From: Hypericum androsaemum
Taxonomy: Eukaryota; Streptophyta; Magnoliopsida; Malpighiales; Hypericaceae
Direction of reading: 5' to 3'
Assembly: GCA_963995505.1 (NCBI GenBank)
Contig: OZ023183.1
Coordinates: 17,542,671 to 17,606,670 of the forward strand
DNA: 64,000 nt
The translations under genes were made by a program, and so were the position numbers. Every line of letters begins with the position of its first letter. Position 1 is the first letter of the stretch. This document shows, one piece after another, positions 1-25,050 of the stretch. Under the pieces are notes generated by a model that had not been told where the DNA came from, made no database searches, and saw nothing but the letters and a program-made list of their open reading frames with translations.

Positions 1-91
1 AAACTATAGGGGACTGTTTTGATGAGTTTTAAACCACAAACTTTTATGTGTCAAATACCCAAACTACAGGGTACTAAAGTAGACTTTTTCC
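1..91. mobile_element. right end of a MULE-type foldback MITE in an SCPL intron
   Basis: The sequence ends in gtactaaagtagactttttc, the same terminus as the complete elements at 4763-5248, 44105-45004 and 45566-46293. The upstream part (gatgagttttaaaccacaaa) matches the right arm of the 4763-5248 copy specifically. The left half is outside the window, so a target duplication cannot be checked. Confidence 0.6.
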
Positions 92-179
92 AAATTTTTA
101 ATCATTTTCTTTGATCTTCCATACTTCACTTTGTAATCAACTTAATATGTCATGAAAACCACAAAATTATTCGTTTCAG

Positions 180-2057
180 AGTTCGAGCATAATTTTCGTA
201 GATATGCCTGTTGGCATTGGCTTCTCTTACACAAAAACCCAAAGCGCTTCCCATTCAAGTGATTTTTTACAAGGTCGCCAAGCGGACAAATTCACGAGAA
301 AGGTACACTGATTTGAACCTTTTTCCGGTTAAACAAATTATATAACTAATAGATTCATAACTCTGAGCATCAACATTTAATCTTTTGTAAGTTAATTAAT
401 CTGTGTATATATTTGTTTCTGTAGTGGCTAATGGATCATCCAGAGTTCAAGGGGAATCCATTCTTCGTGGGTGGAGATTCCTACTCTGGCATTACTGTTC
501 CAGCAGTAGCTCAGTTCATCCCACAAAGTTAGTACATGTTTTTTTTTTCGAGTTGATAACCGTCGGGCTCTATTTAGAGACGGTTCTCCAATTGTGTCTT
601 TTACATTCGTGAATTTTGAACCGAATACCTTCTAAAATCAGGTAAAGTAAGTACATCATGTAACACAAACAATGCAATTTTAAAAATTGGAGATAGAAGT
701 CAAATATTCCTTGATTTCTTTAAGCTTTAAAATGTATGTCGTCCTTGCGCAGGGAACGAAGAGGGAACCAATCCTCCAGTAGATCTAAAGGTTCGATTTC
801 CTGAGTTCTCGCTTACTCTTGTATCAGTAATTGCTATGAAGGCCATAGACATGGTGATACAGTTCAGTTTAGCTAATTTTTACATAACAACCACATAACA
901 CATAAATTTAGTAATAAAAGAGTTAAATCGTTATGTCCGTTGTAATCAATAGATCTCGAGTATGAATACCCGAGTGAGAACATAGCCGTGTTAAAATTCA
1001 GTAAGAGTTCAATTTGGTTCAAATCTAAATTAGTCAACTTATTGATACGTAAGTATATAGATTTCGGGAAAAAAATATACACATAACAACTAACTTGGAT
1101 ACACTCTTTAGACATATTATTCCGTGACCAGGGATACCTAGTTGGGAACGGCATAACGGATCCAATATCTGAAGGCAATTCAAAAGTTCCATATCCTCAT
1201 GGGATGGCACTTATATCTGATGAACTCTATGAGGTGACATCCGAAATTTGTTACCAATTTGTCACATTAATTTCTCTCTATTCTAATTTAACGGTCATCA
1301 AGTTTAATTATTGTATCAAATTGTATCAGTCCTTGAAGACAAGCTGTAGAGGAGAGTACCAATTCCAATTGACAGACCCCAGCAATGTGGAGTGCTATTA
1401 TCATTTAGAGGCTTTCCATGAGGTGCTTAATTAATTATGCCCCTAATTTCTTTTACGTACTTGAATTATTATCTTTTTTTTTCTTTTCTAGTAAAATAAA
1501 AAAATCGGGTCTTTGACATTATATGATTTTTTTTTGTTGCCAGTGTATTATAGGAATTAATACAGTACACATCCTGGGGCCAATTTGCGCTTTTGCGTCC
1601 CCCAAACCAGCAGAGATACAATTCCAAGGGAGGAGGGAGATGTCCCTTTCCATGATATCTTCCCGTCTCCTGGATTCTGACGATCCTCCTATTCCGGAAT
1701 TTCAATGTCGAGTTGTCTACGCTAGCCTTCTTTCTGTTTTTAAGACTTTACGGCTTAAGTAGAAAAATCGATTTCAAATATCGGGAATACAATTGCGTTA
1801 AAATTTGTTAGGCTAAAACCCAAATTATACAACTGCCTAGAGAGAAAAAAAAGAGTTGACCATAATTATAGATGCCGAGGTATTCTACTAACCAACTTGT
1901 CGTAATATGTGACTCGCAGAGTTATGTGTATTTATTGGCTTCCTATTGGGCTAATGATATTCGTGTCAGGGATGCGTTGCACATTAGAGAGGTAAGAAGA
2001 GCACCGGTGATTTATCAGCTGATTTGTCAGTAAAATAACGTTTATCTGAGGAGAGCA

Positions 2058-2097
<40 letters not shown>

Positions 2098-3001
2098 TAT
2101 TTTAAACGACTCAGATTAATTAAAGTTGAACCCGTGAATAACATTTGAAAAATGATAAATTTCTTATAACATGTATTTAATACTGCTACAATCTAAAAAA
2201 TTTAAACTCAAAATTCTTAAGCTTAAGAAGTCTCTCAACAAGTTAAAGTTAATTTAAATGATTGTCAGTCTGATAATAGTAATATATTGTGTCTGGGCAG
2301 GATACAGTGGATAAGTGGATAAGGAGCAATTACGGCTTGCAATATGATACGGATATTAAAAACAGCGTTAAGTACCATGCTTACCTCTCAGCCAAAGGTT
2401 ACCGATCATTAATCTACAGGTAGGATTACCAACTTCAATTTATCCCAAACGAATGGTAGAGGCTTTCCTTTTTTGTTTATAATTTTTCTGAATTTTCTTG
2501 CTGTTTTTTTTAATATATCTAATTCTTCAATATATCATTAGGCGTTCGTATGTTTTACAGCGGTGATCATGATATGATTGTACCATTCCTGGGGACTCAA
2601 GGATGGGTTCGATCTCTAAGCTACTCGATCATCGATGATTGGCGACCGTGGTTCGTTCAAGGTCAAGTTGCAGGGCACGTACGTATCTGCAGATTTTCCA
2701 CTGCTGTAATTTCGGATTCAAGCTTACCTGAGTGAAGGGGAGAAACTAACTCTCTTCTGGGCACTTGAGATAACAACAGGTACACTAGGACTTGCGCAAA
2801 TCAAATGACGTTTGCAACTGTAAAGGTAAGCGACCTGCCGTTAATCTTTCGAATCAACGGTTTAAGGACATGGATTAAGGGTAATCACCACAGTAAGGTA
2901 TCGTATGAAGAAACTTGTCGTCCTTGTAGGGTGGTGGACACACAGCTCCCGAGTATACACCTGCAGAGTGCCAGGCGATGTATGAGAGATGGATACTCTA
3001 G
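180..3001 (+). CDS. serine carboxypeptidase-like (SCPL) acyltransferase/peptidase, 3' part of gene
   Basis: This is the C-terminal 349 residues of an SCPL protein of the type that includes sinapoylglucose-dependent acyltransferases; such proteins normally act in vacuole or secretory compartments. Exons: 180-302, 425-527, 753-790, 1132-1233, 1330-1422, 1544-1711, 1920-1991, 2301-2419, 2561-2674, 2780-2825, 2930-3001. They join in one open frame. All three catalytic positions are visible: Ser in GGDSYSG, Asp in YSGDHD, and His in GGGHTAPEY near the end. The signal peptide and oxyanion-hole segment (about 100 residues) would lie upstream of the window. The intron after 2674 only fits the family frame with a GC donor. 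The protein ends at WIL, a few residues short of the usual family end. Family is sure; acyltransferase versus peptidase is not decided. Confidence 0.88.
2058..2098. repeat. (AAT)n microsatellite in SCPL intron
   Basis: About thirteen tandem AAT units between the exons at 1920-1991 and 2301-2419. It should be length-polymorphic. Confidence 0.9.
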
Positions 3002-3680
3002 GGGAACCTTTATGAGTCGGTCGCTTCAGTACTTGGCCTGCAATTATTTATTCTCGTCTCCAAAAGCAGTAAGATAACCAGTGAGTAGGATTCATTTTTC
3101 AGGGCGTTCATAGAATGTTGAGTAGGATTCAAGAATTAATATCTGCTATTTGCTTCAGTTACGTACGAAGTCCGTCATCGAAGAGGATGGTGAAGCAAAA
3201 GTTTACTAGTTCGGTGCGGATTCTTAGCAGCATCAAACTGTCTCTTATCGACACAGAATGAACAAGGATACACTTGGAGCCAAAAAGACTTGCATGGATA
3301 ACTTAGGATACAACAGTGCGTGCGTTAGGACGCCTTTTCCAGTAAGACTTTTGAGCTAGTGAAAGAGAAGAATTCAGAAGAGATGATTACATTTTAGCTT
3401 GTTTTGGTACCTAGCAAACGATGTTGTCCAGCGGAATGGACTATCTCTAAGCTCCTTCTGACAAGAAGCACGATGCTATCGTTCCCTTGACGTTAAGGTA
3501 CCGAACTCGAGCAGGATCAGGGAATCTCTTCCATCCATTTGGCCTTCAAGTCACTGATTGGAGAGAGGCAACAATGATGCTCCATATTGATCCAACAGTT
3601 AAAAAGAAGTCGGAAAACTATTCCTCGGGTAGAAAACTATCTTCTCTATGATTTGGTCAGTACAGATGCCAAGCACATGC
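3002..3680. other. convergent 3' flanks of SCPL and ECA3
   Basis: About 680 bases between the SCPL stop (+) and the ECA3 stop (-). It should hold both 3' UTRs and both polyadenylation regions. No further coding exon is visible. Confidence 0.6.
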
Positions 3681-17126
<13,446 letters not shown>

Positions 17127-17560
17127 CTACGGATCGAGGCGTTACGCTTCGATGCGACGTCGTCGGTTACCAAAAGCAAGTCGGTGCTACAACTTATAAG
17201 GACGGTTTCTTTTCGAAGTCGAAAATGGAACTATTCTTGTCTTCTTCCATACAGAAATGAGAGAGAGAGAGACGTTGGGTTGCTTAGATCTGACCGGCAA
17301 GTAAGACGGCGGATCTTGGGCTGGCGTTACGGTTAAGATGCGTCCAAAGGACACAACAGCCGGGCCGGCTTTATTGTTGGGCTTTTCCTCTGCTGCAGTG
17401 TGATCTGAGGGAGAGTTTTAAATAGGTTGGGCCACGAGGTTAAAATGGGCTTTTGCCATTCTGAGATCTATTGAGTTTGTTACAACAGGGTTTGAGACCA
17501 AAATTTTCCTCTGGAGGATAGACGGAGCGGAGCATGTGAGATCTAATATATGTGTATATT
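17127..17560. promoter_or_regulatory. ECA3 5' flank
   Basis: Immediate upstream region of ECA3 (minus strand), including its likely 5' UTR and core promoter. A GA-rich run (gagagagaga, about 17260-17270) lies about 140 bases upstream of the ATG. No clear TATA box was identified. Confidence 0.4.
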
Positions 17561-17689
17561 AAATTTTGGATAAATTACCCTCAGGTCCCTGATTTATAGT
17601 TTTATTACTCGTTTTCTGGCTTTCGGAAACAGTATATGAGGTCCCTGCTTTTTAAGAAAATATTGGCCTGAGGTCCCTAGTCACCGGAT

Positions 17690-18330
17690 CGATTCCTACC
17701 CAGTGCTCCCCACTCATCCTTGATATCAAGGCACTCTTGAATAGGAATTGGGTGGTCAAGGTCAATCATATTTACCGCGAAGCTAATAAATATGCGAATT
17801 AGATGACCAACTACGGCTTTGATTTTTTTTTTTGGTGTAAATGGTGAGTGACAAGCACTCATGGAATTAAGTAAGAGAACTTACAAATGCAAAGTCTTGG
17901 GGCACTCCGAACAGAGTAAAGGGAGGCACCCATCTGGAGGGGGGTCCAGAACATGGCACCCCAACGGAAAGTAAAACGCAAACTTAGCTAACCAATCCGC
18001 TACTTTGTTACAGCTCCTCGGACAGTAATGGACCTCGAGATGTCGGAATCGACGTGTGAGGTCTATGGTATTAATCACGAGCGAGGCAAGAGGATGTTCT
18101 CGAGCCACTCCCTCGGTAAAGAACCTTGCTACCAATTGTGAGTCCGTCTCAACTACGGCTTTGATAGGAGTATAGGCTCCCAAACCCATTGCGCTACACC
18201 TGAGGGTTTGCTGGGATTGCTGGAGCAGGACATTAGTGATATTACCTTTCCTCGTTTGATTGTAATGTCGAACTAATTTATTGAGAAATAAGATAGAGGT
18301 CTTAGTTCCTCCCTCTAACCCAAAAAAAAA
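17690..18330 (+). pseudogene. LINE remnant, RNase H C-terminal region, interrupted by a second LINE
   Basis: Plus-strand translation before 17822 reads LLNRNWVVKVNHIYREANK, then an in-frame stop, then MTNYGF. This is the C-terminal RNase H signature of plant L1-type LINEs (RVT_3). After removing 17823-18149 the frame resumes at 18166 with a typical LINE tail (LLGLLEQDISDITFPRL). A poly(A) run lies at 18322-18330. The element is 5'-truncated and inactive. Confidence 0.7.
17823..18149 (-). mobile_element. nested 5'-truncated LINE insertion (RNase H domain)
   Basis: The minus strand encodes a second RNase H fragment (VETDSQLVARFF, then CNKVADWLAKF and a LINE-like tail) and ends in an A-run, seen as T at 17823-17833. 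A 15-16 bp duplication, caactacggctttga(t), flanks it at 17808-17822 and 18150-18164. The flanking DNA on both sides belongs to another LINE in the opposite orientation, so this is a LINE-in-LINE insertion. Confidence 0.75.
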
Positions 18331-18364
18331 TTGAAGAGCTGCACTTGTTTTGGTGAAATGTAAT

Positions 18365-18912
18365 TGTTGGACCTAGGGTCCATTAGTCACCCATTATTGG
18401 AAAAAATGGGCCCAGGCCCATTAGGCCCAAAAACCATTGGGCTTTTGGGCCGACACGTGGCACGCAACGCGGCAAACGCGTGGCATGCCACGTGGCAAAG
18501 CTAATGGGTAGCTTTGCCACGTGGCGGACACATGGCGCCACGTGCCAAAGCTATTGGGTAGCTTCGACACTTGGTGCCACGTGGCGCACATGTGAGAGCC
18601 GGACCTCCCTATAAAAGGGAGAAAGAGCTGGTGACCAGATTGAAGTTATCTCATTCTAATACACACATCAGAAAATTTATTACGGATTAGTTCCAGTAGT
18701 TCTCAGAATTTGCAAAGTAAGAAAATTCGTGGAAATCATTTACGTATCCGATCCGTTTGTGATCGTAAACCGCCGGTGACAATATCTCGTTATCCGATCA
18801 TGTGTGAAGCACGCTACAACTAGTAAGTCTTATTATTTATTAATGAATTTATTTCATTAATTTGGAAATAATTAACTCATAATTATGTATTAATTATGGG
18901 CCAGATCTTTCA
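18365..18912 (+). mobile_element. solo LTR with 5-bp TSD
   Basis: A 548-bp unit starting tgttggacct and ending agatctttca (TG...CA), flanked by gtaat at 18360-18364 and 18913-18917. It carries a TATA box (tataaaag, about 18610), as expected for an LTR promoter. No internal retrotransposon region adjoins it, so it is most simply a solo LTR left by recombination. Superfamily is not determined. Confidence 0.65.
18453..18585. promoter_or_regulatory. cluster of five G-box/ABRE-like CACGTG cores in the solo LTR
   Basis: CACGTG cores lie near 18454, 18489, 18519, 18539 and 18578, mostly as ccacgtggc. They sit in a partly duplicated block of about 55-60 bp units (caaagcta..gggtagctt followed by a G-box). 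Such cores bind bZIP and bHLH factors in plants. The cluster lies about 1.3 kb upstream of the ECA3 start. Confidence 0.6.
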
Positions 18913-19272
18913 GTAATTAACTGTAATCAACAATACTAAAATTTAAAATATATAATTATCTCTGATTTTTTAAAGAATTATCCCTGTACTCGGAACAATT
19001 CGTTAGGGTGAGTTTTTCTTTATATCGGTATCCAAATATTATTGCGCCGAATAATTCAAATTCGTGCTGGGTAAAAATTTTGAATAACGTTAAAATTATT
19101 CTAATAAATATTTAACACTATTATATTTTTAATTGTTCAGATTTAGAATCTTTTGCTAAATTATAACCACGTATTCACTAATTAATATAGGTATTTATTG
19201 GTTGAGCTTGAGTCGTACGTGAGACGCTAGAAAATGGATCCCGTCACATGCCACGGGTACATAGATGGGGGC

Positions 19273-19560
19273 AGATTTGGTGGGGACTGAGGTAGTCCCC
19301 AAACATAGGGACTAACTCAAACCAATATCACTACACATTCAAACCAATATCATTTCACCTGCAAACCAATATCACTTCATATGTAAATCAGCGTCTTGCA
19401 AACCAATATCACTTCACATGCAAACCAATATCACTTTACATACAAACCAATATCACCTGATAGGTTATTGACCATCAGATTTAAAGATAATCAAATCGGA
19501 CAACCCAAAATGTAGTCCCCACCTATGGACAAATTTTCTTTAGTCCCCACTCAATCCGAT
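19273..19560. mobile_element. small TIR element with ACCAATAT minisatellite
   Basis: Imperfect terminal inverted repeats (gatttggtggggact at the left, agtccccactcaatc at the right) bound about 288 bp. The interior at 19316-19456 holds about six tandem copies of a 22-bp unit with core aaaccaatatcac. The same ends and repeat core recur in the larger element at 52747-54402. No target duplication was recognised. Confidence 0.55.
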
Positions 19561-22457
19561 CTCGTACATAGATATCCACTAACTGGACCACACGAATCAA
19601 ATTAACCTTAAAAAATCACATAATGTGACACTGAATTTAATACTACTATGTCCATGTGGTACCAATTTCGATTTTTTCCCATTAAGAAATATCTACTAAC
19701 CAATGGAAAAGAGGCGGATAATGTAGAACAATTTCTGTTTCATTTTCCCTTGCGTACTTCAACCATGTGTGAAATTCTGCTACCACGGTGACACTGATTG
19801 ATAGTTTACATAGTAAGAGACTTGTTATATTTGTGGGTAATGATTGATTTCAAAATTGAATAGGCTATATAAAATGTCATTTTTTAATAAATAAAATATC
19901 ATTCATATAAAAAAAATAATCAAGATTGTTTACACCATTGATACCAAAGATACCTCACCTTATATACTAGATAATACATATCAAACGTAATACAATGATA
20001 TGCAGTATAAGTACAAATCCAATGTATCACCAAAAGAGAAACACTCTAGCTAACGCGAAGTGCCCAAAGTTCATGACCTTTTACCCAAATAAACTTGAAT
20101 TCTCAATATCCAAGATATCACCAATATACACCTAGCAAAGGCAGAACCTATCTTAACTACCTTGTAATTACCATGGTTATGAAGGATCGAAAGTCCGATT
20201 TTGATCATGACCACGAGCTGCATCCTTAATCGCTTGAAGGATGTGTGAGGCATCTTCCTCCCAAGAGATGCCCCCGACAATTGCAAGACGTTGATTCAAT
20301 TAAGATGCGTAAGAAGACCCATATTTAGACCTATTTTAGATAAAACAGAGGATAATTAATGAATTTTTACTTGAATCTCGTAATTCACTCTTGGGGTGTT
20401 TATTGTAAATCTTAATAATTTATTATATTTTTTGATAATAATTTTATCAATGGTAATATTGACATTCTTAATAATTGATTATATCAAGTTATACTTATGA
20501 GATAGATTTACATGAAAATAAAAATGTTCAGATCATTAAACTTACAATATTTATCTAGTGATCTATATGTAGATTCGATGATATTTCATGCCTTTGACTA
20601 GGCAATGAGATCTTTGCTATGATGTTGTGGCTCACGTACTTCAATATATATCATATAATATATATCTATGTGTATATATATAAAGCGTAAGCCAGTAAGG
20701 CGACCGATGTAGTGTCCTAGAATTTTAGAGTAAGTTAAAGACGGTAGAAGATATTTGTATGAGAGTATCTTGTCCTGCTTTTCATAAGAAGAATTTCTCA
20801 TCATAAATTTGAAGGGAAAAAGGAAAGGAAAAACATAACTAGCCGTAGCTAATTATTCTCAATTTTTGTAATTATTTGAGTCCAGCTATATAATTATCGA
20901 GCACATACAATAGATAAGACAAATTTGAATCGCAAAAAATATAATTAAATATGCTATAGTGAGAATTTTATATTCATAGTACCACTCATATCAAATTTAG
21001 ATTAGTAAGTTCAATAGTTATTCAAACATTAAAATATACAATCTCGGCAGTAGCTTAATAATTGCACCTCTTTGCTAATCCAAGTTGTCCATCTAGCTAG
21101 GCTAGCCACAAGATCTATAATATCCAAGTAACATATTTACAATACAATAACGTTAGTATCTTTTTTTTGAGGGATAATATAACGTTATTATCTATCTTGT
21201 CTTTCATGTCATGATCGGTTGGAAAGAGGAAGGACCACCTTTACACACTAACTTCTTCTAATTCGTTTTTCAATACTAGAAATTTTTAGTAACTTTTAGA
21301 TATTCAGAATCGATCGCCCTAGTTTTAGGGGCGACTCTCAACTATTTTGGTTGGTTCAGATATGCTAGAATGAGTTGCAAGGACGGAGGGGTAATGGCAG
21401 AGGCCAGATGGAGATCTTGTCATTTTGCCAAAATCCAATTGCTTTTCCAAGATATGGGTTTGCTAATTATAAGGACGTGTAGCCCTTCAATGGAGATTTT
21501 GGACTGGAACTTGTCAAAACAAAAGCTCAATAATTGCAACCAATCCTCATGCATGATCACATTCTTAGTAGGTAGCAAATGAGACCTAATGAGGTAGCAA
21601 ATGAGACCTAATGAGGTTGGTTTTGCTGTTTTTTTATGATCCATGCCAAATGAGACCAAATGAGCTCAATTATTGTTTTTTATGACCTCATTCTTAGTGG
21701 GTTTTGTAAAATAAATATTAGCTAACATACTGGCACAACAATTAGCCTCAGGATAGATGTTTGAATTATCCAATCTAGTCCCAAAAGTTATCGGATCTGA
21801 AGTATCAACGGGTGTGGGAAGCTAGGCGTACAAACCGGGTTCCTTAGGCCACGTTTATCGCAGCGATCACCACTACAGGACAAGGGAGAAATTAAAAAAA
21901 CGACACATTTTGGTCGATCTGCTCGGCCAGCCAAGCGTTGCTCGCGAGTAATTTTTTTAAATCTTAATCTAATTCTAATGATATATATTATAATATTATT
22001 TGTTATATTAGATACTAATAGATATTATTTGTTTGGTCATCATAATTAATATTGTCTTTTGATAAAAATAAAAATATAAAAAATAAAAATTATTATTTTT
22101 TAATTCTCTATAAATATAGCACAATATTAACATATTTTGTAATTTGATGAGAGAAATTAATTATTTATTGAGTGAGCGGATCCAATAAATGTAGTCTTAG
22201 ATGCCCTTCTACAGTCTGTGAGTCCACCACCTATGGAAAATTCTCCTGAAGCCGAGGTCCCGAGCAAGTTAAAGGCATGTCACCCCTCTTTTTAACTAGG
22301 TGCATGTGCGTACTTTTTTATGAATCTCTCGTATTCAAATTAGAACATTGTTGAACTCTATTTAAAAGATAATTTTTTTATGAATCTCTAAATATCTTCT
22401 ACATTCGCAATACTTAAACTTAAAATCTCCTTAAGAAAAAATTGACGCTAATTAGTA
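19561..22457. other. AT-rich intergenic DNA
   Basis: No coding exon or RNA gene recognised. The only local structure noted is a perfect 22-bp tandem doublet (core gtagcaaatgagacctaatg) at about 21575-21618. Confidence 0.5.
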
Positions 22458-22690
22458 TGTAACGCCTGGTGATCTGACCGACTGTCTCCACAGACCAACA
22501 CGAGTCTTTTCGAGCGTATTTTGTCTTTACTAGCATGCACCTTAGAAAACTTCCCAAGAAGTCACCCATCTCAGGTCAAACACGTTTAACTTTGGTGTTT
22601 TCTCAAGATGTGTGCCAGAAAAGAAGGTGAACCTTGTTGGATAGTACCAACCAAATCATTTAAGACCTTTCAGACAGAATATATCATTTA
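22458..22690 (-). mobile_element. Cassandra-like TRIM/LTR remnant with 5S-rRNA-like segment
   Basis: The plus strand begins tgtaacgcctggtgatctga. On the minus strand, about 22540-22605 reads GTTAAACGTGTTTGACC and then GATGGGTGACTTCTTGGGAA. Both resemble the 3' half of plant 5S rRNA (GTTAAGCGTGCTTGG; GATGGGTGACCTCCTGGGAA) with an internal deletion. Cassandra TRIM elements are known to carry 5S-derived Pol III promoters in their LTRs. The right edge is approximate. Confidence 0.45.
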
Positions 22691-23942
22691 TGGGGTATCA
22701 TTTATGAGTGACATTCTTAAAAATTTTCTAAGGTGCGTACAAGTGAAGACAAAGTACTGTGAAGATAGTCAGTTAGATCATCGGGCGTATATCGGGCATT
22801 ACACAACATGTGGTTTGGTGGGATGCAAATGTGTGTCCCGCTTATAAACGCAAGAATTGACATGCCACCTTGTTCTCCTGAGTACCACGCAAAAGTTTAA
22901 TATCCTGTTTTGTAAGAAGGGTCCCGTTTTTTTATCAAAAAAAGAAGGGTCCCGTTTTGTTTAGTATCATGTTCTCTAAAAGTGTTGATGATAGCCAATT
23001 AAGACCTAATAAATTGTTGATTGGAAAATTTTGAAACGATTTTTTTTTTCAGATTAGTTGATAGAAAACGTGGAGCGGAGATTTAAGATCGAGATTTAGG
23101 ATCAGGATTATAAATAAAAATTTTAAAAGAGTACAAATCTGCTACCTAGAAAAAAATGCCCAAATTTGCATTCGGATGTTGTGTGATGCACAGAATAATT
23201 GATGGCAAATATATCAGAAAAAAGGAATAATTGAAGGCAACCTATTACATTTGGCTATGGTCCAGCCGTAATTATGTTGCCACTGGAGAGTCATGAACAT
23301 ATTCCTGTCCAATACCAAGATAATTAAAATTGGTGAGATTCTTTTCTTAGGGAGGTGGGATTCTTTTTTGGATTTACGAAATTAATGAATTAATAAAATT
23401 TGCATTTGGTTTTTGTATGTCTCCTAGGTCAATGGGTTAAATAATCTAAATGGAAGAAAAACAAATTAAATAAGACACGTGTGTCTCTATGTCATAAAAA
23501 ATTGCTGACTAGTTACCTCCGAAGGATCCATATTTAATTTCTTTTGGGCCAGGAGAAGCATTTAATTAATAAGATTTTACGAAAATCCAATAATTATGAT
23601 TTTACGTTTGAATTTTTATATATAATTAAAAATTCAAAATAATTCGTGTAGCAATTTTCTACACTTAATGAAGTCATTATATTCATAATTTTTTTAGACC
23701 ACATGATATTCATACATTATTATATCAATTAATTCAAATTTACGTGTCAAAATTCTCCAATAATTGAACTCGTAATAATGATAATGGTAATCCGAACAGA
23801 AAAGTGGGACGAATTAAAAAACATTGGATTTTTATTTTATATCCCAGGGTGTTCCCACCTGCAATAACACATGGACACGTACAAAATAAAGAGGAGAACA
23901 GCAGAGAAAGGAATTGACCGCTACTGCTGCATCTCGCAACCA
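22691..23942. other. AT-rich intergenic DNA downstream of SOFL
   Basis: No gene or bounded repeat recognised. It should include the SOFL 3' UTR next to 23943. Confidence 0.45.
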
Positions 23943-24928
23943 CTATTTCCATTTTCTTCCCTGGAATCCACCTGTCACACAAATTAACCATTAAAGAGAA
24001 ATTGCGAGTATTCAACAGAAAAAAAGAGAAATTGTGTGCCACGTCACGTGGATCACTCTCCACCAAATTAACGTGGTTCTTAAAGAGAGAGTGACGAGGA
24101 GACTAATTATATATGGAAATTGGTTAAATTTAATGAAAATGTAACGAAGTACGGACCTGGTTCTTTTGAAGCTGACTTCTCAGGAAAAGAAGGTTGAAGG
24201 AATCCAAAGTGCTTCTTCAGTGCAGATTTTCCCTGGATATACGGAATTGTCAATTATTGATAACCCAGTTCAACAAAATAAATGAAAATAATCCGAAATG
24301 TAAAACCATTAGCTAAAATTAATTAATACTTTGGTTTTCTTGCTGGTGAAATCTTGTGACATGCCTTGAACTTGGTTATTTGAAACATCATTCCTGCCCG
24401 ATTTCTGTCCGGACATAAACTAAAACAAGCATTAACAACACCATTCACTATATGAACTGCTAAATTAGCAAAATATTTGATTTTTTTTACAAAACAAAGT
24501 TGAAAAATGTTGGCATGCCAAAAATATGTATATCAAAAAATATTTCATTCCAACACCGCAACATGCGATGAACAACTCACATTGCTTAATGCAGGGGAGC
24601 TCGCAGTATCAACAAGGTACGAATAATTTTGGCCTCTGTTATAATTGCAGCACTCGTTGCTCCTCTTTTTGCTGTTGGTCACCTGATGGCCAAAGCAATC
24701 ATCTGCTTCTTCATCTTCGTCGTCATCATCATCAACAATGTAATGTGGGGGCCCAGATGATGCATCCGAGACCATAGACGAGTCCTCGTGCTCCTTGCCA
24801 TCCTCCTCGCCCCTCGATTCGTACTGATGATGATGGTTCCTATTAGACCAAGAGGATTGGTCCAAGTACATTGTCCAACCAGACTCACACCCACTGCTAC
24901 TGCACTGAGACTCTGATGGACCATCCAT
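23943..24928 (-). CDS. SOB FIVE-LIKE (SOFL) protein
   Basis: A four-exon gene: 24581-24928, 24330-24404, 24157-24232, 23943-23971, joining in frame to 175 aa. It has the two conserved SOFL blocks: CESGWTMYLDQS at residues 14-25, and SSMVSDASSGPPH at about 50-62, followed by an acidic run of Asp/Glu. The last exons give a conserved-looking short tail (SALKKHFGFLQPSFP, then GGFQGRKWK). SOFL proteins are small plant nuclear proteins linked genetically to cytokinin levels; their biochemical activity is unknown. The family call rests on the two blocks. The paralogue is not assigned. Confidence 0.85.
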
Positions 24929-25043
24929 TGTTTGTGATGGAGTTTTGTGACACTAGGCAAGTAAAAGGGTAAAAGAGAGGAAGAAGAGGGGATGTGACAG
25001 AGAGAAAGAAAAGGGGATTTGTTTAAGGCATTGTATTGGTGGG

Positions 25044-25050
25044 CTATATA
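25044..25050 (-). promoter_or_regulatory. TATA box of the SOFL gene
   Basis: Minus-strand TATATAG about 115 bases upstream of the SOFL ATG, in a pyrimidine-rich context typical of a plant core promoter. Confidence 0.5.
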
